From an uncultured Clostridia bacterium (lineage in GTDB: Bacteria > Bacillota > Clostridia > Oscillospirales > Acutalibacteraceae): DNA of 64,000 nt. The notes under the pieces were generated by a model that did not search any database, was not told the origin of the DNA, and saw only the letters and a list, made by a program, of their open reading frames with translations. This document shows, one piece after another, positions 13,280 to 24,621 of this stretch. The stretch covers positions 1-64,000 of the forward strand of contig CANQBM010000006.1 in the NCBI GenBank assembly GCA_947589575.1, read 5' to 3'. Made by a program: the position numbers and the translations under genes. Position 1 is the stretch's first letter. Each line of letters starts with the position of its first letter.

Positions 13280-13747
13280 CTATATTGTTAAATCATTTTC
13301 GTTTTTTATTTTGATAGCTGATTCAAAAATATTTTTAACAACTCTTACAACGAGTCCCATAAAAAATTCCCCTATAGCTAAAATGAACAAGGTTTCAAAC
13401 AAAAAATCATTTAAAACAATTATTAAAAATGAAATAATACCTATACATCCGGCATAAAAACACGCCCAGCTTATTATCTTGAGAAGTCTGACATTTTCAT
13501 CTTCAAAAACAATTTCCTTTCTTACGTTTACAAGAAGCCTGTCAAGGCAGAATAATGCAACATAGCCTGCCGGTACTACCGCGTAAAACGGTCCAAAAAC
13601 ATATGAGCTTATTTTTTCTAAAATATCAAATTTATAAAATCCGTTTTTAATCAGGATAGGCAAAGCTATCGCCATAACCGCAAGCAGTACATAACAAGAT
13701 CTTACAAAAAAATGAGTAAGCCTTACTGATTTATCATTATTAAGCAT
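13280..13747 (-). CDS. DUF2975-like membrane protein
   Basis: Four predicted TM helices, GPFYAVVPAGYVALFCLDRLLVNVRKEIVFEDENVRLLKIISWACF; start at ATG 13747 after CGGAGG RBS. Confidence 0.75.
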   Translation of the reverse strand: MLNNDKSVRLTHFFVRSCYVLLAVMAIALPILIKNGFYKFDILEKISSYVFGPFYAVVPAGYVALFCLDRLLVNVRKEIVFEDENVRLLKIISWACFYAGCIGIISFLIIVLNDFLFETLFILAIGEFFMGLVVRVVKNIFESAIKIKNENDLTI

Positions 13748-13858
13748 AAAATTTTCCTCCGTTAATAACAAATTCTACCAACATTATATCAATAAATTAT
13801 CGTTTGTCAATAATTTTTTATCAATATTCATAAAATATTTATCACTTTTCAAAAAATA

Positions 13859-13880
13859 AAGAGCAGAAAAACCTGCTCTT
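13859..13880 (-). terminator. Terminator downstream of the 82-aa membrane-protein gene
   Basis: agagcag-aaaaac-ctgctct hairpin followed on the - strand by TTTATTTTTT. Confidence 0.7.
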
Positions 13881-13909
13881 GTATTTATAATATTAACAAT
13901 ATTTATTTA

Positions 13910-14158
13910 TCACACAAGGAAAATATATGCAAGCGCAATGTCAACAGCAAACAGAAGAAGAGATACTGCGCCGAGAATGTACGAAATTTTAATTTTCTTT
14001 TTACATTCAGCGTTAAGCTGTACACCTTTATTGCGGAAAACCAAGCCTACAACAATGCCCATTATACCGAAAGCGGGGCAGATACCGAGAGTACAAACGC
14101 CGAGTATGGACATAATCATAGCAAATTTTGAAAGTTTTAAAACTATCTCATTATTCAT
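13910..14158 (-). CDS. Small two-TM protein (DUF4190-like)
   Basis: 82 aa; two hydrophobic segments with Gly-rich GVCTLGICPAFGIMGIVVGLVFRNKG. Confidence 0.6.
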   Translation of the reverse strand: MNNEIVLKLSKFAMIMSILGVCTLGICPAFGIMGIVVGLVFRNKGVQLNAECKKKIKISYILGAVSLLLFAVDIALAYIFLV

Positions 14159-14850
14159 ACGCTTACCTCATTAGAGTATATGCCGTATTTTATACGGAGT
14201 CTGTTAATTTTGTTAATAAACGGTTTTCCTAAGAAAAACAGAAATACCCCCGTACTTGCCGCAAAAACTAAATTAAACGGCACAGCCGAAACGTAAACGG
14301 CAAGTATTGACGGCAGAGTAAAATCAGCCGACAGTATAAAAACCGAGCTTAAATCCGCTATAACTCCGTATAATATAAAAGTCAATAAAAATCCGCTCAG
14401 CGAAAGAGTTAATCTGTTTACCTTTATTCTGTCAAACACAATGCCTGCCGTAAAACCGACCATACCAAGCGCCGCCATCTGAAACGGAGTCCATACTCCC
14501 TGACCGAAAATAAAATTTGAAATAAATGCAGAAAACGCGCCGACAAGGTAACCTCTTTTTGCGCCGAGACATATTCCGCTGACAATTACAACTGCGCCTA
14601 TCGGCTTGACCTGCGGTAACAGATAAAATACCGCTCTTGAAATAACGGCAACTGCTGTCAAGCTCGAAATCAATGCAACTTCTCTCGCGGTAGGTTTACT
14701 GTGTTCAAAAGAGGAGAAGAAAGGTATCATTGAAATTACAAGTACAAGCACGCATATGAGATAATAGCTGACGCTGTCGCTCAATATCTGCCATGCAATA
14801 ACTCCAGCTGTGCAAAGGAAAGTGAATAAAAAGACTAAACCTTTTTTCAT
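14155..14850 (-). CDS. ECF transporter S component (substrate-binding membrane subunit)
   Basis: 231 aa; about six TM helices, PQVKPIGAVVIVSGICLGAKRGYLVGAFSAFISNFIFGQGVWTPFQMAALG; directly follows fused ATPase and EcfT genes. Confidence 0.85.
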   Translation of the reverse strand: MKKGLVFLFTFLCTAGVIAWQILSDSVSYYLICVLVLVISMIPFFSSFEHSKPTAREVALISSLTAVAVISRAVFYLLPQVKPIGAVVIVSGICLGAKRGYLVGAFSAFISNFIFGQGVWTPFQMAALGMVGFTAGIVFDRIKVNRLTLSLSGFLLTFILYGVIADLSSVFILSADFTLPSILAVYVSAVPFNLVFAASTGVFLFFLGKPFINKINRLRIKYGIYSNEVSV

Positions 14851-16307
14851 TTTAAATCCTCCGCCGATACCGCCGATTTTAAATACGGCTTTGTAATCCG
14901 CCTGATTTGAGTTGTGTAATAATTAAGCGAACTTAAAACATAACGCCTTTCGCCTGTTATGGTAATAATACCGTCAGACAAAAAAGAAACGTAATCTGAA
15001 ACATCACCCACAAAATCCAAATCGTGTGAAACTATTATAACCGTTTTCCCTTGCTTTGCTAAATCCCTTATGTATTTTTTCAGACCGTTTTTTGAAAATG
15101 AATCAAGCGCCTTTGACGGTTCATCCAAAAGCAGAATATTAAAATCCTGCGCCGAAAGAATTGCAAGAGCAAGCTTTTGCATCTGACCGATACTTAAATC
15201 GTACGGATGATGCTCAAGACAATCAGAAAGCCCGAATCTTTGTGCAATATTCTCATCAATCTCTTCACGTACTGTATCCTTTGTAAAAAGATACTTCGGA
15301 TTTTGCGGCATATATGCGATTTTACCATTAACCTTAACCCTGCCGCTGTATGCCTTTTTTATTCCCGCAAGTACTTTAAGAAGAGTTGTTTTACCGCTGC
15401 CGTTAGCGCCGATTATTGAATGAACAGTTCCCGTATACGCCTCAAAAGTGAGAGAGGATAATATATCTCTCTCCTTTTTACTATAAGAAAATGTAATATT
15501 CTTTAACTGCGCTGATGTCTTGCCGCTTTTGCCCGGCATGTATTCACTTTCTTCAAGTAATTCCGCCAGCGGTACTGCCTCCCTGACTGTCAAAGGGCGT
15601 TCATTAAAAAGCGATGTGTAAACAGGTAAATATTCAAGCGCTTTTTCCGATTTTTTCAGTATGCGGGGAGAATCGTCTAATACAATTTTACCCTCCTCCA
15701 AAATAATCATCCTGTCGCAAAAATCCGCAATATTATCAGCAGTATGCGACGACATAATAACCGTCACGCCAAGTTCCTCGTTTACACGCTTTAAAAGACT
15801 GATAATATGATATGTTGATTTTGGGTCAAGCTGATTCAAAGGCTCATCAAGTATCAGCGCGTCAACATCCGAAATCATTACAGAGGCAATCGCAACAACG
15901 GCACGCTCACCTCCCGACAAATCGGAAATCTTTTTATCAAGCATATCTGAAAGATTAAAAAATGATGCTGTTTCACCTATTCTTACAGCAATTTCATCAT
16001 TTTTCATCTTCATATTTTCCGGCGCGAAAGCAAGCTCTCCTCTTACATTTTCAGCAACAAATGACGCGTCTGTATTTTGAATAACAAAGCCTGTTCGGTT
16101 TGAATTAATAATAATCCGCCCTTTAATATCGCCAAAGGGTGACAGCTCCTTTTTCAACATTCTTAAAAGCGTAGATTTACCGCTTCCCGTCCTGCCCATC
16201 AAAAGAATGAACTCTCCCCTGTTTATTGTAAGATTAACTCCGTCGAGCGCCTTTGATTTGCAATCAGGATATATAAAACTTAAATCTTTTGTTTCAAATA
16301 AAACCAT
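14847..16307 (-). CDS. ECF transporter ATPase, two ABC domains in one chain (EcfA-like)
   Basis: 486 aa with two Walker A (GRTGSGKST, GANGSGKTT) and two signature/Walker B blocks (LSGGERAVVAIASVMISDVDALILDEP; LSIGQMQKLALAILSAQDFNILLLDEP). Confidence 0.95.
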   Translation of the reverse strand: MVLFETKDLSFIYPDCKSKALDGVNLTINRGEFILLMGRTGSGKSTLLRMLKKELSPFGDIKGRIIINSNRTGFVIQNTDASFVAENVRGELAFAPENMKMKNDEIAVRIGETASFFNLSDMLDKKISDLSGGERAVVAIASVMISDVDALILDEPLNQLDPKSTYHIISLLKRVNEELGVTVIMSSHTADNIADFCDRMIILEEGKIVLDDSPRILKKSEKALEYLPVYTSLFNERPLTVREAVPLAELLEESEYMPGKSGKTSAQLKNITFSYSKKERDILSSLTFEAYTGTVHSIIGANGSGKTTLLKVLAGIKKAYSGRVKVNGKIAYMPQNPKYLFTKDTVREEIDENIAQRFGLSDCLEHHPYDLSIGQMQKLALAILSAQDFNILLLDEPSKALDSFSKNGLKKYIRDLAKQGKTVIIVSHDLDFVGDVSDYVSFLSDGIITITGERRYVLSSLNYYTTQIRRITKPYLKSAVSAEDLK

Positions 16308-17134
16308 CTTATATCCTCCGTTAAATCAATAATCACAGACAGAAATGAAATTATAAAAAAAGTTATAAACGGAAAAACGCAAAAGCCCTCCATATTAATA
16401 TCAGGCTCAAAAATAAAACCTATTGAGCCGGAAACCTTCATTACGCAAATTTCAGCAAAAATTAAAATAATTATAAAAAGGCATACTCCGTCTTTAAATA
16501 AAAATCTGTATTTGGAATACGGTACCCTCCCCCTGCCGAAACCGCGGGCTTTCATAGAATCCGATACCTCAATGCTTTCCTCAAGCGTCATTGTTATGAG
16601 GGCCGAAAAATTATCTAGTTCCATTTTTAATCTGCCTTTTCCGTTATTAACAAGCATTCTCGCGTCTTTTATCTCCTCAGCATTTTTTTTAAGCCTTGGA
16701 ATAAATGACAAAACCATTGAAAAAACGATGGCGCAATTAGGCGAAATTCTACCTGCAACGGCAAGAAAACGCTCCGATGTCACAACAACGGAATAACATG
16801 AAAACCACATAATTACCGAAGAAAACATCATACCCTGGCAAAATCCGTAAAAAAGCCCCTCAAATGTAAAATTCATATCAAAAGCAGTAAACAATACGGT
16901 CGCTCCGTAGTGAGTAAACAGCATATTGAACACAGCGACAAAAAAAATAAGAGGAATAATGAATTTTATAAAATAAAGAAAAGCTCTCTTACCCTCCAAC
17001 TTGATTTTATAAAAAAACGAACCGGCAAGGCTTACAATCAAATAAAAGGGGTGAAACAATATTAATGTCAAAACTATTATTAAAACAAAAAACAGGAAGG
17101 TAACCTTTGGATTGAATTTTGAAAATCTATCCAT
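16280..17134 (-). CDS. ECF transporter transmembrane component EcfT (CbiQ-like)
   Basis: 284 aa; C-terminal coupling motif SDSMKARGFGRGR; overlaps the ATPase gene by 28 nt. Confidence 0.93.
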   Translation of the reverse strand: MDRFSKFNPKVTFLFFVLIIVLTLILFHPFYLIVSLAGSFFYKIKLEGKRAFLYFIKFIIPLIFFVAVFNMLFTHYGATVLFTAFDMNFTFEGLFYGFCQGMMFSSVIMWFSCYSVVVTSERFLAVAGRISPNCAIVFSMVLSFIPRLKKNAEEIKDARMLVNNGKGRLKMELDNFSALITMTLEESIEVSDSMKARGFGRGRVPYSKYRFLFKDGVCLFIIILIFAEICVMKVSGSIGFIFEPDINMEGFCVFPFITFFIISFLSVIIDLTEDIRWFYLKQKI

Positions 17135-17172
17135 CGTACTACCTCCCTTTTGATTATTTGTTTAAAATAAAA

Positions 17173-18201
17173 TTACCTTGTGCGAACATCTTCCTTTGTT
17201 TTAAAAGAATATCCGTACCTATCAAGAATGCGCATTTTTTTTAGCGCTGTTTCACAGCCTTTTGACACGCAAAGCTTAGGTCTTACAGGAACGGTAACAT
17301 CAAGCGAAAGAGCGTCTCCGATAAGCCTGTCAAGTCCGTAAAGCTGTGCCGTACCGCCGGTCAAAAGCACACTTGCGTTTGTTATATCAGCGACAAGCTG
17401 AGGCGACGTGCGTTCAAACAGCGTCTTTGCCGCAAGCGTTATTCTCTCAAGCAGAGGTTTCATACAGGTTAAGATTTCGTTGCCTGTTACCTCTACTGTC
17501 ATAGGAAGTCCTGTCGATAAGTTTCTGCCCTTAGCCTGAGCGGCGACATCATTTTCACGCTCAACAGCACATCCGATATTTATTTTAATATCCTCCGCTG
17601 TTCTTATTCCCGCAAGCAAACCGTAAGTATCACGCAGATATTTAACTATTGCGTCATCAATAGCATCGCCTGCAACCTTGATAGTTTCAATCTGGCTCAT
17701 TGAACCTTGACTGATAACTGCCATATCGGTTGTTCCGGCGCCGACGTTAATTACAAAAACACCGCTCGGATTTATCGGGTCAACTCCTGCTCCGAACGCA
17801 GAGCAGAGGGGTTCCTCAATAAGACATACAGACCTTGCCCCCGCAGTAATTAAAACCGATATAAGAGTTCTCTTTTCAACATCTGTACTAAGTGAGGGAA
17901 CCGACGCCACAACCCTCGGCTTAAATATACTTTTTTTGAGTACCTTATTCATAAAATAGCGGACCATCTGGCAGGCGAGCGAATAATTGCTGACTGTTCC
18001 GTCTGCAATCGGCTGGATAACACTTACGCCGTTAGGTTCTCTCCCCTGAAGGTAATACGCCCTTTTTCCCGCGTAAAGTATTTTATCGCTCCTGGTATCA
18101 TACGCTACATATGACGGCTCCTCAAGGACAACGCCCTTGCCGACAACCGATATAATGATTGAGCTTGTACCCAAATCAATTCCTAAGTCATAACCGAACA
18201 T
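17173..18201 (-). CDS. MreB/Mbl-like rod-shape actin homologue
   Basis: 342 aa; DLGIDLGTSSIIISVVGKGVVLEEPSYVA, IEEPLCSAFGAGVDPINPSGVFVINVGAGTTDMAVIS, LLTGGTAQLYGLDRLI. Confidence 0.93.
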   Translation of the reverse strand: MFGYDLGIDLGTSSIIISVVGKGVVLEEPSYVAYDTRSDKILYAGKRAYYLQGREPNGVSVIQPIADGTVSNYSLACQMVRYFMNKVLKKSIFKPRVVASVPSLSTDVEKRTLISVLITAGARSVCLIEEPLCSAFGAGVDPINPSGVFVINVGAGTTDMAVISQGSMSQIETIKVAGDAIDDAIVKYLRDTYGLLAGIRTAEDIKINIGCAVERENDVAAQAKGRNLSTGLPMTVEVTGNEILTCMKPLLERITLAAKTLFERTSPQLVADITNASVLLTGGTAQLYGLDRLIGDALSLDVTVPVRPKLCVSKGCETALKKMRILDRYGYSFKTKEDVRTR

Positions 18202-18283
18202 AAAAACATTCCTTAATCAAAATATAAAAATATGTTACTTTAAAAAAAGCGATATGTCAAGAAATAAGATATTAATAATTTTG

Positions 18284-20506
18284 TTACGGTTTAAATATGT
18301 CCGTATCATCTTTAAAGAGAAAATGGTTAAGCGCGCTGTAACGTCTGCTCTTCTTGTCATTTTCTACCATCAGCTTGATGGAATTAACATTTCCCACAAT
18401 TACCAAAAGATTTTTCGCCCTCGTAAGAGCCGTATAAAAAAGATTTCTGTATGCAAGCTTAGGCGGTGTACTTATGGTAGGAAGAACCACAGCGTCAAAC
18501 TCACTGCCCTGGCTCTTATGGACTGTCATTGCATACGCAAGTTCTATTTCCTTAGCGTTTTCAACGCTGTACATTGCCTCCCTGTCATCAAAGCGGACAT
18601 TAATTATATCGTTTTCCTTGTCAATACGGGTGAGTATTCCGATATCACCGTTAAAAACTCCCGTGCCGTTGTCATCATTCTTAAACCACGGAACATCATA
18701 GTTATTCTTAATCTGCATAACCTTATCGCCTTCGCGGAGAATATAGCCTCTGTTTCTAATCTCGTTTTTTTCCTTTGACGGAGGATTAAGCGCATTTTGA
18801 AGTAAAGCATTAATATTTTCTGTTCCCACCTCGCCTTTACGGCTGGGGCACAGAACCTGTATATCTGCTGTATCAAAACCGTATCCGGCAGGTATACGCT
18901 TAGTAACAAGGCTTACAATCTTCTTAGGCGCATTATATTTTGAATCCTCATTGAGTAAAAAGAAATCGGAATTAATATCACTGTTATCAAGAACAGGCAT
19001 TTCACCCGAAACAACTCTGTGTGCATTTGAAACAATCATACTTTCCATCGCCTGACGAAAAATTTTGTCAAGACTGACAACTCCGATTAAACCGCTTTTA
19101 ATTAAATCGGCAAGCACATTTCCCGCGCCGACAGGCGGCAACTGATCCTTATCCCCAACCATAATAAGACGGCATGAAAGAGGCAGAGCGTCAAGAAGCG
19201 CAGAAAAAATTGTTACGTCAACCATTGAAAGCTCGTCTACAATTACCGCATCACAATCAAGCGGATTTTTCAGATTATGGCTAAAGACGGGCTGCGTTGC
19301 GCCTTCACGGTATTCAACCTCCAAAAGTCTGTGAATAGTCTTTGCCTCGTAGCCGGTAAGCTCGCTCATTCTTTTGGCGGCGCGACCTGTAGGAGCAGTA
19401 AGGGCAACGTCGAGCCCCCTGTTTTTCATAAGAGTAATTATTCCCTTAACGGTTGTTGTTTTACCCGTACCGGGTCCGCCCGTTAATATCAGCATGCCCT
19501 TATTGACAGCAATTTCAATAGCCTGTCTTTGCTTCTCATCAAAGCGGATATTATTAGCCTCCTCAAAGGCATAAATCTCTGCCGTTGAAATTTCTTTTTC
19601 CTGAGGCGGAAAATGAAGCATAACATTTATCCTTTCAGCGATTGATGACTCAGCCCTGTAAATTTCAGGCAGAAACAAAAAATCTTTTCCGTCGATATTT
19701 TCCTGCACAAGCTGTTTTGCATCAATAGCGTTGTCAACTGCAATTTCAACCTCATCCTCACTACAGTCAAGAAGCGCTACAGCTGGCCTTATAAGACTGC
19801 TTCTCGGCACGCAGGTATGACCGTTATTCAGATTATATCTAACAACGTAAACAACACCTGCCTGACTGCGGTAATCAAACGGAGGAGGCTCATTCATAGA
19901 AAAAGCAATCTCATCCGCGCGCTCAAATGTAAAGCCGTTATCCTGTGAAACAAAGGCGTACGGGTTTTCCTTAATAATATCAAGCGCATATGATTTATAT
20001 AGGTTATATGCCTGAAATGCCTCCTGCTGATTAAGTCCCAGTTCGGCAAGTCCGTTCATAACATCACGCGCCGCAAACTGCATTTTAAAATCCCGGCTGA
20101 TTTTTTTTGCCTTCGACTTACTAATGCCTTTTATTTCAGACAAGCGCTCAGGTTCGTTTTCAATAACATTAAATGTATCGGAGCCGAATTTTTCAACAAT
20201 TTTTAGCGCCGTTGCCTCACGCACGCCTTTAATAATCCCACCTGAAAGGAATCGAAGCATACCTGACGCATCAGCAGGCAGAGTACGCTGTAGGCGCACC
20301 GCTTTAAACTGTCTGCCAAAGGACTGGTGCATAACCCACTCGCCCTGAAAAACAGCCTCCTCGCCGATAACAACACCACCCAGAACTCCTACAACAGTAA
20401 CATACTCATCTCCTGCGTTTACCTCAATTACCGCAAAGCCTGTTGACTCGTTCATATAAGTTATATCTTCTATTGTGCCTGTTAAGTTTTCAAGCTCATC
20501 CGACAT
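18284..20506 (-). CDS. recD2: SF1B helicase RecD2 (ATP-dependent RecD-like DNA helicase)
   Basis: ~740 aa; GGPGTGKTTTVKGII, VDELSMVD, GDKDQLPPVGAG, AYAMTVHKSQGSEFDAVVLP; start ATG 20506 after AGGTG. Confidence 0.96.
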   Translation of the reverse strand: MSDELENLTGTIEDITYMNESTGFAVIEVNAGDEYVTVVGVLGGVVIGEEAVFQGEWVMHQSFGRQFKAVRLQRTLPADASGMLRFLSGGIIKGVREATALKIVEKFGSDTFNVIENEPERLSEIKGISKSKAKKISRDFKMQFAARDVMNGLAELGLNQQEAFQAYNLYKSYALDIIKENPYAFVSQDNGFTFERADEIAFSMNEPPPFDYRSQAGVVYVVRYNLNNGHTCVPRSSLIRPAVALLDCSEDEVEIAVDNAIDAKQLVQENIDGKDFLFLPEIYRAESSIAERINVMLHFPPQEKEISTAEIYAFEEANNIRFDEKQRQAIEIAVNKGMLILTGGPGTGKTTTVKGIITLMKNRGLDVALTAPTGRAAKRMSELTGYEAKTIHRLLEVEYREGATQPVFSHNLKNPLDCDAVIVDELSMVDVTIFSALLDALPLSCRLIMVGDKDQLPPVGAGNVLADLIKSGLIGVVSLDKIFRQAMESMIVSNAHRVVSGEMPVLDNSDINSDFFLLNEDSKYNAPKKIVSLVTKRIPAGYGFDTADIQVLCPSRKGEVGTENINALLQNALNPPSKEKNEIRNRGYILREGDKVMQIKNNYDVPWFKNDDNGTGVFNGDIGILTRIDKENDIINVRFDDREAMYSVENAKEIELAYAMTVHKSQGSEFDAVVLPTISTPPKLAYRNLFYTALTRAKNLLVIVGNVNSIKLMVENDKKSRRYSALNHFLFKDDTDIFKP

Positions 20507-20549
20507 AATTTTCACCTATATAATTATATCACAACAATAATAAAAATAA

Positions 20550-20575
20550 AAGAGCAAGCCGTACGGCTTGCTCTT
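20550..20575 (-). terminator. Rho-independent terminator of tuf
   Basis: aagagcaagcc-gtac-ggcttgctctt followed on the - strand by TTATTTTTATTATT. Confidence 0.85.
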
Positions 20576-20595
20576 GATTATAAGTTTATTCTGGC

Positions 20596-21789
20596 TTATT
20601 CGTTGATTGATGTAACAACGCCTGAACCAACAGTTCTGCCGCCCTCACGGATAGCAAAACGAAGACCCTCTTCAATAGCGATAGGAGTAATAAGCTCAAC
20701 ATTCATTACTACGTTATCGCCGGGCATACACATCTCTGTTCCCTCAGGAAGAGTGATAACGCCTGTTACGTCTGTTGTTCTAAAATAGAACTGCGGACGA
20801 TAGTTATTGAAGAAAGGAGTATGACGTCCACCCTCGTCCTTTGAAAGAACGTAAACCTGACCTGAGAATTTTGTGTGAGGTTTAATTGAACCAGGAGCAG
20901 CAAGTACCTGGCCGCGCTCAATGTCAGATCTCTGAACACCACGAAGAAGACAACCGATGTTGTCGCCGGCCTCAGCATAGTCAAGAATCTTTCTGAACAT
21001 CTCGATACCTGTGCATACTGTTGAACTGATTTCGTCATGAAGACCAACCATCTCAACTGTATCGTTAGTCTTAAGCTGACCGCGCTCTACTCTACCTGTA
21101 GCAACTGTACCGCGGCCTGTGATTGTGAATACGTCCTCGATAGGCATAAGGAAAGGAAGATCTGACTTACGGTCAGGAGTAGGAATATAGCTGTCAACAG
21201 CATCCATAAGTTCCTGAATGCAAGCACAAGCAGGATCGTCATTTGACTCAGCCTGAAGAGCCTTAAGAGCAGAACCCTTAATAATCGGGCAATCCTCATC
21301 AAACTCATACTCAGCGAGTGTCTCACGAATTTCCATTTCAACGAGCTCAAGAAGTTCTTCGTCGTCAACTTGGTCTGTCTTATTCATAAATACGATAATT
21401 GCAGGAACGCCTACCTGACGGGCAAGGAGAAGATGCTCCTTAGTCTGAGCCATAGGTCCGTCTGTTGATGCAATAACAAGGATAGCACCGTCCATCTGTG
21501 CGGCACCGGTAATCATGTTCTTGATATAGTCAGCATGACCCGGGCAGTCAACGTGAGCGTAGTGACGGGCGTCTGTTTCGTACTCAACGTGCGCAGTGTT
21601 GATTGTGATACCACGTTCTCTTTCTTCAGGAGCCTTATCAATATCTGCATAGTCCTCAAACTTTGCATAGCCCTTATTTGCAAGATACTTTGTGATAGCG
21701 GCAGTAAGAGTTGTCTTACCATGGTCAACGTGACCGATTGTACCAATGTTTACATGTGGTTTGGTACGATTAAAATGTTCTTTTGCCAT
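20596..21789 (-). CDS. tuf: Elongation factor Tu
   Basis: [33 protein letters not shown]; start at ATG 21789 (ORF start at 21831 is upstream read-through). Confidence 0.99.
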   Translation of the reverse strand: MAKEHFNRTKPHVNIGTIGHVDHGKTTLTAAITKYLANKGYAKFEDYADIDKAPEERERGITINTAHVEYETDARHYAHVDCPGHADYIKNMITGAAQMDGAILVIASTDGPMAQTKEHLLLARQVGVPAIIVFMNKTDQVDDEELLELVEMEIRETLAEYEFDEDCPIIKGSALKALQAESNDDPACACIQELMDAVDSYIPTPDRKSDLPFLMPIEDVFTITGRGTVATGRVERGQLKTNDTVEMVGLHDEISSTVCTGIEMFRKILDYAEAGDNIGCLLRGVQRSDIERGQVLAAPGSIKPHTKFSGQVYVLSKDEGGRHTPFFNNYRPQFYFRTTDVTGVITLPEGTEMCMPGDNVVMNVELITPIAIEEGLRFAIREGGRTVGSGVVTSINE

Positions 21790-21892
21790 TGGAATTTCCT
21801 CCTTAAATTTTACATATAGAAAATTTGTCATAGATATTCTATCAAATACATATTAAAATATCAAGACTTTTTTTAGATTTTATAGTCCGCAA

Positions 21893-24001
21893 TTAGTCCT
21901 TCTTGGCTCTTTCGCTTATAATTGCCTCACTGATTGACTTCGGCACAGGCTCGTAACCGTCAGGCTCCATTGTGTACTGACCGCGGCCCTGTGTCTTTGA
22001 ACGAAGGTCATTTACATAACCAAACATTTCTGAAAGCGGAACTCTTGCATTAACCTGTTTTGCTCCCGCTCTGTCCTCCATACCCTGAATCTGTCCGCGT
22101 CTGGAGTTAAGATCACCGATAACATCACCCATATAGGTTTCGGGTACGATAACAACAACCTTCATCATCGGTTCAAGGATAATCGGATTTGCGCCCTTTG
22201 CGGCGTCCTTGAAAGCCATTGAACCCGCAATCTTGAATGCCATTTCCGATGAGTCAACCTCGTGGTATGAACCGTCATAAAGCTCAACCTTAACGTCAAC
22301 TACATTATAGCCGGCAAGGATACCGCTCTTCATTGCGCCCTGAATACCTGTATCAACAGCAGGGATATACTCCTTAGGAATAGCGCCGCCGACAATCTGG
22401 TTAACAAATTCATATCCCTTGCCTATGCCGTTTTCATCAACATTAGGCATAATACGAATTTTAACGTGGCCGTACTGACCGCTGCCGCCTGACTGTCTCT
22501 TATACTTGAGGTCGGATGAGCCGGTACTCTGAATTGTCTCCTTATAAGCAACCTGAGGAGCGCCGACATTAGCCTCAACCTTAAATTCACGGAGAAGACG
22601 GTCAACAATAATCTCAAGGTGAAGCTCACCCATACCTGCGATAATTGTTTGTCCTGTTTCCTCGTCAGTATATGCTTTGAATGTTGGGTCTTCTTCCGCA
22701 AGTTTTGAAAGAGCAATACCCATTTTTTCCTGACCTGCTTTTGTTTTAGGCTCAATGGCTACACGTATAACAGGGTCAGGGAAATTCATTGATTCAAGAA
22801 TAATCGGGTGAGCCTCATCGCAAAGAGTATCACCGGTGGTTGTATTCTTAAGACCTACTGCTGCAGCAATATCGCCTGCGTAGCATACAGGAATATCCTC
22901 TCTGTGATTAGCGTGCATCTGAAGAATACGACCCATTCTTTCCTTTTGATCTTTAACAGAGTTAAAGCAAGGCGTACCTGCCTCGATTGTACCCGAATAT
23001 ACACGGAAGAAACAAATCTTACCAACAAACGGGTCTGTAGCAATCTTGAACGCAAGTGCTGAGAAAGGCTCATCATCAGACGAATGACGGACCTCCTCCT
23101 CTTCTGTTTCGGGGTTAATACCCTTGATTGACTCAACGTCTGTAGGAGCGGGCATAAAGTCAACTACTGCGTCAAGCAGAGGCTGAACACCCATATTACG
23201 GTAAGCTGTACCGCAGCATACAGGCACCATTTCGTTTGCAATCGTTGACTTACGGATAACCCTTTTGATTTCGTCAACAGATATTGCGTCCTCTCCCTCT
23301 TCAAAATACTTTTCCATAAGCTCCTCGTCCTGCTCTGCGACATGTTCGATAAGCTCTGTTCTGTATTTTGCCGCTAAATCTTTCATATCATCAGGTATTT
23401 CCTGAATCTCAAATTTCATACCCTTCTCTTTGTCAGGGTCAATATAAATAATTGCGTGATTTTCAATAAGGTCAATAATTCCCTTAAATGTATCCTCACT
23501 GCCTATCGGGAGTTGGATAGGAAGGGCATTACACTGAAAACGGTCCTTAACCATTTCCAACGCCCTGTAAAAATCGGCACCCATAATATCCATCTTGTTG
23601 ACAAATATCATTCTCGGTACCTTATATTCGTCAGCCTGTCTCCAAACAGTTTCAGACTGCGGTTCAACACCACCCTTTGCACAAAGAACGGTTACGGAAC
23701 CGTCAAGTACACGAAGTGAACGCTGTACCTCAACAGTGAAATCAACGTGGCCAGGCGTATCAATAATATTGATTCTATGGTTCTTCCAGAAACAAGTTGT
23801 AGCAGCGGAAGTAATTGTGATACCACGCTCCTGCTCCTGCTCCATCCAGTCCATTGTTGCAGCGCCGTCATGAGTTTCACCAATCTTGTGATTGATGCCT
23901 GTATAATACAGGATACGCTCTGTTGTAGTTGTTTTGCCTGCATCAATATGAGCCATAATACCAATATTTCTTGTCATTTCAAGAGATACTTTTCTTGGCA
24001 T
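21893..24001 (-). CDS. fusA: Elongation factor G
   Basis: 702 aa; [24 protein letters not shown], full-length five-domain EF-G. Confidence 0.99.
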   Translation of the reverse strand: MPRKVSLEMTRNIGIMAHIDAGKTTTTERILYYTGINHKIGETHDGAATMDWMEQEQERGITITSAATTCFWKNHRINIIDTPGHVDFTVEVQRSLRVLDGSVTVLCAKGGVEPQSETVWRQADEYKVPRMIFVNKMDIMGADFYRALEMVKDRFQCNALPIQLPIGSEDTFKGIIDLIENHAIIYIDPDKEKGMKFEIQEIPDDMKDLAAKYRTELIEHVAEQDEELMEKYFEEGEDAISVDEIKRVIRKSTIANEMVPVCCGTAYRNMGVQPLLDAVVDFMPAPTDVESIKGINPETEEEEVRHSSDDEPFSALAFKIATDPFVGKICFFRVYSGTIEAGTPCFNSVKDQKERMGRILQMHANHREDIPVCYAGDIAAAVGLKNTTTGDTLCDEAHPIILESMNFPDPVIRVAIEPKTKAGQEKMGIALSKLAEEDPTFKAYTDEETGQTIIAGMGELHLEIIVDRLLREFKVEANVGAPQVAYKETIQSTGSSDLKYKRQSGGSGQYGHVKIRIMPNVDENGIGKGYEFVNQIVGGAIPKEYIPAVDTGIQGAMKSGILAGYNVVDVKVELYDGSYHEVDSSEMAFKIAGSMAFKDAAKGANPIILEPMMKVVVIVPETYMGDVIGDLNSRRGQIQGMEDRAGAKQVNARVPLSEMFGYVNDLRSKTQGRGQYTMEPDGYEPVPKSISEAIISERAKKD

Positions 24002-24013
24002 AATATCCTCCTA

Positions 24014-24484
24014 TTAATATCTGAAATGAGCAAAGGCTTTGTTTGCTTCTGCCATCTTGTGTGTATCGTCGCACTTCTTTACAGCGCCGCCGGTCTTATT
24101 AACCGCGTCCATAATTTCCGCGGCAAGACGTTCCTTCATAGTTCTCTCTGAACGCTGACGCGCATAAAGAGTAATCCAGCGAAGACCGAGTGTCTGTCTT
24201 CTTTCAGGACGAACCTCAAGAGGAACCTGATAGGTTGCGCCGCCGATACGACGTGCCTTTACTTCAAGTACAGGCATTACATTTTCCATAGCTGCTTCAA
24301 AAGTTTCAAGCGGATCGTTGCCTGTTTTTTCCTTAATGATGTCAAATGCTCCGTAAACAATTTTCTGAGCGACACCCTTTTTTCCATTAAGCATAATGTT
24401 ATTAATTAATCTTGTTACAAGCTTTGAACTGTAAAGCGGATCAGGTAATACATCACGCTTAGCGATTTGACCTCTTCTTGGCAT
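24014..24484 (-). CDS. rpsG: 30S ribosomal protein S7
   Basis: [37 protein letters not shown]; start ATG 24484 after GGAGGG. Confidence 0.99.
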   Translation of the reverse strand: MPRRGQIAKRDVLPDPLYSSKLVTRLINNIMLNGKKGVAQKIVYGAFDIIKEKTGNDPLETFEAAMENVMPVLEVKARRIGGATYQVPLEVRPERRQTLGLRWITLYARQRSERTMKERLAAEIMDAVNKTGGAVKKCDDTHKMAEANKAFAHFRY

Positions 24485-24621
24485 CTCGCTTCCCTCCTTC
24501 ATAAATTTTCAATGAGTTCATAGGTACTCGGTTTTCCCGTGGAGTCAACAAAAGATCATATACGCATTTATAATAATAGGTATATAAACTATTGTTATTC
24601 CATAAGAAAGAAATTTAAGGC

